This document shows, in pieces, positions 60,229-64,000 of a stretch of 64,000 bases of DNA. The notes beneath the pieces were generated by a model. It saw nothing but the letters and a program-made list of their open reading frames with translations. It had not been told where the DNA came from and searched no databases. Origin of the DNA: [Clostridium] aerotolerans DSM 5434 (GTDB lineage Bacteria; Bacillota; Clostridia; Lachnospirales; Lachnospiraceae); assembly GCF_000687555.1 (NCBI RefSeq), contig NZ_JHWJ01000005.1, forward strand, positions 62,001-126,000, written 5' to 3'. The number at the start of each line of letters is the position of its first letter. The first letter of the stretch is position 1. The position numbers were made by a program, and so were the translations under genes.

Positions 60229-61194
60229 GTGAAAAGAAAAGCTTTAGTAATGTCAGGCTTCCTTTCCGTTGCCATACTGTTAACGGGATGCTCTGGTCTG
60301 CGTAAGCTTGACAATCCATATGTATTTTCGGAACGGACGGCTCTTTATGCGGCTGGAAGTAAAACGGATAAATCAGATACCTTTGCCCAGAATCTTTGTG
60401 TCATTTCGGAAGACGTGGCCAGCCAGGACAGTAAAGTTACAGCGGAAGCAGCCGCTGTTTTTGACCTTACAAAAGGATCTGTGATCTTTGCTAAAAATCC
60501 GTTTGAGCGAATGTATCCTGCAAGCATTACAAAAACCATGACCGCTCTTGTTGCCTTAAAATACGGCAATTTGTCAGATGAAATTACAGTGACAAAAGCT
60601 GCTGTGATTACGGAGCCTGGATCCAGCTTGTGTGGGATTAAACCAGGTGATAAGGTGACTTTGGAGCAGCTTTTATATGGACTCATGCTTCCCTCCGGTA
60701 ACGATGCAGGAGCAGCCATCGCGGAGCACATTGCAGGCGATGCAGACGCCTTTGCCAAGATGATGAATGAGGAAGCGGTGAGGGTGGGGGCCACTGGCAC
60801 CCATTTCATGAATCCTCATGGACTGAACAATGAAAATCATTATACGACGGCTTATGATTTGTACTTAATCTTTAACGAGGCTTTAAAATATCCGGAATTC
60901 CGTAAAATTATCGGGACAGACCGTTACACCACTACTTATCAGGATAAAGATGGAAATCCAGTCAATGTTACCTGGAAGGATACCAACCGTTATCTGACTG
61001 GTGAGAAAAAGATGCCACAGGGACTTACCGTTCTTGGTGGGAAAACGGGCACTACCCAGGCAGCCGGAAGCTGTCTCATCATGGGAAGCTCGGATGACTC
61101 TAAGAATGAATACATTTCCGTAGTTTTAAAGGCTTCCAATCACGCGACTCTCTACGATAACATGACAAATATATTAAATAAAATAGCAGAATAA
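60229..61194 (+). CDS. D-alanyl-D-alanine carboxypeptidase (S11), lipoprotein-like
   Basis: The enzyme trims the terminal D-alanine from peptidoglycan pentapeptides. The start is GTG 60229 (binding site AAAGAGGTG), giving 321 residues; longer readings only run into mgsA. The N-terminus ends in a lipobox LTGC (cysteine 21), so it may be held by lipid rather than a C-terminal helix, which is missing. The active-site motifs are SxxK in PASITKTM, SGN in LPSGNDAG and KTG in GGKTGTTQAAG. It closes the long wall-growth operon. Confidence 0.9.
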   Translation: MKRKALVMSGFLSVAILLTGCSGLRKLDNPYVFSERTALYAAGSKTDKSDTFAQNLCVISEDVASQDSKVTAEAAAVFDLTKGSVIFAKNPFERMYPASITKTMTALVALKYGNLSDEITVTKAAVITEPGSSLCGIKPGDKVTLEQLLYGLMLPSGNDAGAAIAEHIAGDADAFAKMMNEEAVRVGATGTHFMNPHGLNNENHYTTAYDLYLIFNEALKYPEFRKIIGTDRYTTTYQDKDGNPVNVTWKDTNRYLTGEKKMPQGLTVLGGKTGTTQAAGSCLIMGSSDDSKNEYISVVLKASNHATLYDNMTNILNKIAE

Positions 61195-61197
61195 TCA

Positions 61198-61226
61198 TTG
61201 CCTTTCTTATGAATTTGTACTATAAT
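61198..61226 (+). promoter_or_regulatory. Promoter of the P-loop protein gene
   Basis: TTGCCT (61198-61203) and TATAAT (61221-61226) are 17 bases apart, three bases past the carboxypeptidase stop. The next gene starts 57 bases later with CAAGGAGGAGATTGCT. Confidence 0.6.
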
Positions 61227-61283
61227 TAGATTAATCCGAATAAACTTTTTATACAAATTAAATAATGCAAGGAGGAGATTGCT

Positions 61284-61703
61284 ATGGTGCAGATAATAGC
61301 GGGAAAAAAGGGTAAGGGAAAGACAAAGCATCTGTTAGACAGAGCGAATTTCGCTGTAAAAGACTCAAAAGGCTCAATCGTGTACTTGGACAAAAGCTCT
61401 AAGCACATGTATGAGCTAAGCAACAAAATCCGTCTCATTAATGTGAATGAGTATCCGATAACATCTAGTGAAGGATTTATTGGTTTTATCTGTGGTATCA
61501 TATCTCAGGATCATGATTTGGAAATGATGTTTTTTGACAGTTTTTTGAGGCTGGCCTGTTTGGAAGGAGAAGACATATCTGAGACCATTGCAACTTTGGA
61601 AAAAATCGGTGAAAAGTATCACGTAACTTTCGTTCTAAGCGTTTCAATTGATGCGGAACATCTGCCGGAGAACGCTAAGGCCGATGTGATTGTTTCATTA
61701 TAA
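61284..61703 (+). CDS. Small P-loop protein of unknown function
   Basis: The 139-residue protein has a Walker A motif GKKGKGKT at residues 7-14 directly at the N-terminus and a Walker B-like strand LEMMFFDSFL near 79-88. The fold looks like a minimal P-loop NTPase, with IVYLDKSSKHMYELSNKIRLINV, GFICGIISQDHD and a final KADVIVSL strand. It has no signature for kinase, ABC or AAA+ groups that can be seen. Related short proteins occur in Clostridia, sometimes loosely named PilT-like. It has its own promoter and terminator. No function is proposed. Confidence 0.6.
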   Translation: MVQIIAGKKGKGKTKHLLDRANFAVKDSKGSIVYLDKSSKHMYELSNKIRLINVNEYPITSSEGFIGFICGIISQDHDLEMMFFDSFLRLACLEGEDISETIATLEKIGEKYHVTFVLSVSIDAEHLPENAKADVIVSL

Positions 61704-61718
61704 TCATAGATAATAAAC

Positions 61719-61748
61719 AGGGGGCTGGATAACGGTCCCCTTTATTTT
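61719..61748 (+). terminator. Terminator of the P-loop protein gene
   Basis: AGGGGGC (61719-61725) pairs with GTCCCCT (61735-61741, one wobble) around a nine-base loop and runs into TTATTTTTC. It lies 16 bases past the stop codon. Confidence 0.68.
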
Positions 61749-61750
61749 TC

Positions 61751-61779
61751 TTGAATTTTTAGAAGTTTCCTTTTATAAT
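61751..61779 (+). promoter_or_regulatory. Promoter of the HlyD-like gene
   Basis: TTGAAT (61751-61756) and a perfect TATAAT (61774-61779) are 17 bases apart. The -10 box overlaps an ATG at 61778, so that codon would fall before the transcript start; this supports the TTG at 61805 as start of the following gene. Confidence 0.75.
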
Positions 61780-61804
61780 GTATGAAAGGAAAGGAGGCGT
61801 CAGG

Positions 61805-63244
61805 TTGGCAAAACAAAAGGCAACGCAGCCAGGAAAGAAAGCTGCACGACCAAAGAAGAACAAAAAAATAATCCGGTACCGACGGCCTCTGAATATCAAT
61901 GTTGGCATGATCATCTTTGCGCTGATTTTTGTTTATATGGTGTTCAGTGTAACCGCTTACCTTCGAAGAGATAAAGTAATGTTTTATGAAGTGCAGGAAG
62001 GAAGCATTGTAAACAATAAAAATTACACAGGTATCATTCTCCGTCAGGAGGAGGTTAAGAATACAGACCGTTCCGGCTATGTAAACTATTACGTAAGAGA
62101 GGGCAAACGGGCTTCCACTGGAACCAGAGTATATTCCATTGATGAGACCGGGACGATTGCCACTTTTCTTGCGGAAAACGCTCAGGATAAGGTAGCGTTA
62201 AAGCCAGAAAACTTATCTGGTCTTAAAAAGCAGCTGACCTCTTTTAGTCTCGCCTACAACAGTGACCGCTTTCAGTCTGTTTACGATACTAAATTATCTG
62301 TAGACGCGGAGATCCTTGAATACATGAACTTTAACAGTCTGGACAACCTTGGAGAGCAGATGGACAAGGCTGGTGTTAATTTTCAGCAGGTGAAATCCGA
62401 TCAGGCTGGAATTGTTTCCTATGGCATTGATTCCTATGAGGCACTGAATTCTTCCGCTATATCAGAAGAGGTGTTTGACCGTACGAAGTATACAAAAAAC
62501 ATAACCAAGTCCGGCAGTCTGATTGAAAAAGGAGTGCCAGTATATAAGCTCATTACATCTGATTTATGGTCCGTTGTGTTTCCGCTTGCCGAAGAGGATG
62601 CAAAAACTTATGGAGATAAGACAAGCCTTACCGTACAATTTTCAGGCCATGATTTAAAGATTCCAGGAAATTTTACCGTATTTACCGGTACCGATGGAAA
62701 AACCTATGGCAAACTTGATTTTGACAAATACATGGTGCAATTCGCTTCGGATCGATTTGTGGACTTTGAAATAGTCTCTCAGAGAGCTGATGGTCTTAAG
62801 ATTCCTGTGACTGCAGTAACTAAGAAAGACTTTTTACTGGTACCAATGGATTACATGACGCAAGGCGGAGACAGCACAGAAACTGGCTTTAATAAAGAGG
62901 TCTATTCTCAGTCCGGCACTTCTGTGGTCTTTGTCCCAACTGAGATCTATTATTCTGAAGGCAATAATTACTATATTGAGATGAATGATAAGGACGGCTT
63001 TAAGGCTGGCGATTACATTGTTAAGCCCAACTCCACTGATCGGTATCAAGTCGGGCCAAGCGCATCCTTGCAGGGAGTTTACAATATTAACAAGGGATAT
63101 GCCGTGTTCAAGCAGATTGATGTATTGTCATCCAATGATGAGTACTATACCATTAAGAAAAATATGACCTATGGGCTGGCTGTTTACGATCATATTGTAT
63201 TGAATGCAGAGACTGTCAGCGAAGGGGAATTAATATATCAATAA
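61805..63244 (+). CDS. HlyD-family-like membrane adaptor protein
   Basis: The start is TTG 61805, seven bases after AAAGGAGG; an ATG at 61778 lies in the promoter. The 479-residue protein has a basic N-terminal tract (AKQKATQPGKKAARPKKNKK), one membrane helix at about residues 32-52 and an outer part with barrel-sandwich features: GSIVNNKNYTGIILRQEEV, SGYVNYYVREGKR, KSDQAGIVSYGID and KSGSLIEKGVPVYKLIT. The fold suggests the HlyD/membrane-fusion family, but no transporter gene is adjacent. Its position before ylmE-sepF suggests a link to the division genes; function unknown. Confidence 0.7.
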   Translation: MAKQKATQPGKKAARPKKNKKIIRYRRPLNINVGMIIFALIFVYMVFSVTAYLRRDKVMFYEVQEGSIVNNKNYTGIILRQEEVKNTDRSGYVNYYVREGKRASTGTRVYSIDETGTIATFLAENAQDKVALKPENLSGLKKQLTSFSLAYNSDRFQSVYDTKLSVDAEILEYMNFNSLDNLGEQMDKAGVNFQQVKSDQAGIVSYGIDSYEALNSSAISEEVFDRTKYTKNITKSGSLIEKGVPVYKLITSDLWSVVFPLAEEDAKTYGDKTSLTVQFSGHDLKIPGNFTVFTGTDGKTYGKLDFDKYMVQFASDRFVDFEIVSQRADGLKIPVTAVTKKDFLLVPMDYMTQGGDSTETGFNKEVYSQSGTSVVFVPTEIYYSEGNNYYIEMNDKDGFKAGDYIVKPNSTDRYQVGPSASLQGVYNINKGYAVFKQIDVLSSNDEYYTIKKNMTYGLAVYDHIVLNAETVSEGELIYQ

Positions 63245-63256
63245 GAGGTGATTAAA

Positions 63257-63961
63257 TTGATTCTGGAAAATCTGGAAGAAGTAAATAAACGAATTTTATC
63301 CGCATGTGAAAAAGCTGGGAGAGATCCCAAAGAAGTGACCCTTATTGCAGTTAGTAAAACAAAGCCAGCTTCTATGATAGAAGAGGCATATGGTGCTGGA
63401 GTCCGTGATTTTGGGGAAAATAAAGTTCAGGAATTGTGTGAAAAACACAAGGAACTTCCACAGGACATCAAATGGCATATGATTGGTCATCTGCAGCGTA
63501 ATAAGGTGAAGCAGATCATTGGAAAAACAGTGCTGATTCATAGCGTTGATTCCCTTCGTCTTGCAGAGCAGATCGAGGAAGAAGCTGGGAAACAGGATTT
63601 AATCATTGATATCCTCCTGGAAATAAATGTGGCTGAAGAAGACAGTAAGTTTGGCTTTAAACTAGAGGAAGCAGAAAGCGCCATTTTAAAAATCGCCACC
63701 TTTCCCCATGTTAGGATAAAAGGCCTCATGACTATTGCACCTTTTGTTGAAAATTCTGAGGAAAATCGTTCCGTTTTTAAAAAATTAAGACAATTTTATG
63801 TTGACATGCAAAGGAAAAACATTGATAATGTTAGTATGAGTTTGCTCTCAATGGGTATGACCGGAGACTATGAAGTTGCAATAGAAGAAGGTGCTACTCT
63901 TGTTAGAGTCGGTACCGGTATTTTCGGTACAAGATATAAGATTGGAGAGAATGAAGTATGA
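63257..63961 (+). CDS. ylmE: YggS/YlmE-family PLP homeostasis protein
   Basis: The family binds pyridoxal phosphate and helps vitamin B6 balance; it stands next to sepF in most Firmicutes. The TTG at 63257 with AAGAGGTG upstream gives 234 residues, starting at ILENLEEVNKRI; a GTG at 63248 lies within the binding site. The PLP-lysine motif is IAVSKTKP, followed by FGENKVQE, WHMIGHLQRNKVK, HSVDS and SMGMTGDYEVAIEEGATLVRVGTGIFG. The stop overlaps the sepF start (ATGA). Confidence 0.92.
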   Translation: MILENLEEVNKRILSACEKAGRDPKEVTLIAVSKTKPASMIEEAYGAGVRDFGENKVQELCEKHKELPQDIKWHMIGHLQRNKVKQIIGKTVLIHSVDSLRLAEQIEEEAGKQDLIIDILLEINVAEEDSKFGFKLEEAESAILKIATFPHVRIKGLMTIAPFVENSEENRSVFKKLRQFYVDMQRKNIDNVSMSLLSMGMTGDYEVAIEEGATLVRVGTGIFGTRYKIGENEV

Positions 63962-64000
63962 GCATTTTAGGCAAACTGATGGATAGCATGCGCTTAAATG
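63958..64000 (+). CDS. sepF: SepF cell-division protein, N-terminal end (partial)
   Basis: Only 14 codons are visible (SILGKLMDSMRLN) before the window ends. They match the amphipathic N-terminal membrane-binding helix of SepF, which attaches FtsZ to the membrane. The gene starts at ATG 63958, overlapping the ylmE stop by four bases. The ylmE-sepF order adds support. Confidence 0.72.
   Translation, partial: MSILGKLMDSMRLN

Noticed and set aside
61778-61804. ATG start for the HlyD-like gene
   Set aside because: This codon overlaps the TATAAT box of its own promoter; AAAGGAGG is spaced correctly for the TTG at 61805.
1-64000. Mobile elements, prophage, CRISPR arrays, tRNA or rRNA genes
   Set aside because: No transposase, integrase, direct-repeat array, cloverleaf or rRNA stretch was recognised; gene order is that of a stable core chromosome.

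Overview
The window is a dense, mostly plus-strand block of core chromosome from a spore-forming, low-to-moderate-GC Firmicute. The gene content (spoIVA, yqfC-yqfD, a BofC-like gene, the rplS-lepB-rbgA-rnhB-yraN run, minCDE next to mreCD, long linkage of housekeeping operons) and the sequence style point to the Lachnospiraceae, probably near Lacrimispora or the former Clostridium cluster XIVa. That placement is inferred from gene order and protein style, without a database search. No rRNA, tRNA, CRISPR array, insertion sequence or prophage was recognised.

Layout. 1-4.8 kb: end of rimM, trmD, rplS with its own promoter, structured leader and terminator, then lepB, rbgA, rnhB, yraN and pgeF, closed by a 17-bp bidirectional terminator. 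4.8-6.0 kb: prs, the only gene on the minus strand. 6.2-10.5 kb: a PDZ/radical-SAM DUF512 protein, der, plsY and gpsA. 10.6-15.5 kb: a complete branched-chain amino acid ABC importer (livJ, H, M, G, F), with a strong promoter and a terminator between livJ and livH. 15.6-19.5 kb: a three-gene ABC-2 exporter whose ATPase gene overlaps an unusual AraC-type regulator. 19.6-24.2 kb: spoIVA, a beta-CASP metallo-hydrolase, rnhA and an LprI-like membrane protein. 24.3-33.7 kb: alaS, rpsU (58 codons), yqfC-yqfD-phoH-ybeY, a DUF3048 lipoprotein, a SpoVB-type flippase and a BofC-like gene. 33.8-41.2 kb: two flavoproteins, proB-DUF896-fau-proA, motA-motB. 41.2-43.1 kb: an antibiotic-resistance type ABC-F gene behind a 330-base leader. 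43.1-51.5 kb: miaB, mutS, mutL, miaA and a PLP lyase. 51.5-61.2 kb: DUF4321, radC, mreC, mreD, an oversized PBP2, minC, minD, minE, rodA, mgsA and a D,D-carboxypeptidase. 61.3-64 kb: a small P-loop protein, a HlyD-like protein, a YggS/YlmE PLP protein and the start of sepF.

How the parts fit. The blocks serve ribosome and tRNA maturation, phospholipid synthesis (plsY, gpsA), mismatch repair, cell elongation and division-site placement (mreCD-PBP2-RodA, minCDE, sepF), and spore formation. spoIVA and yqfC are preceded by nearly the same sigma-E-like box (GAATAAT or GAATTTT, 12-13 bases, GCATATAGT), which supports shared mother-cell control.

The two least ordinary elements are: (1) the ABC-F leader, which carries a three-codon reading frame (Met-Lys-Leu-stop) with a good ribosome binding site, an intrinsic terminator, and a segment able to pair either with the reading-frame region or with the terminator, as expected of ribosome-mediated attenuation; and (2) the regulator at 18.2-19.5 kb, which combines an N-terminal AraC DNA-binding domain, a GGDEF-like domain with a ruined active-site motif (AGDKF) and a C-terminal segment resembling DUF402 proteins.
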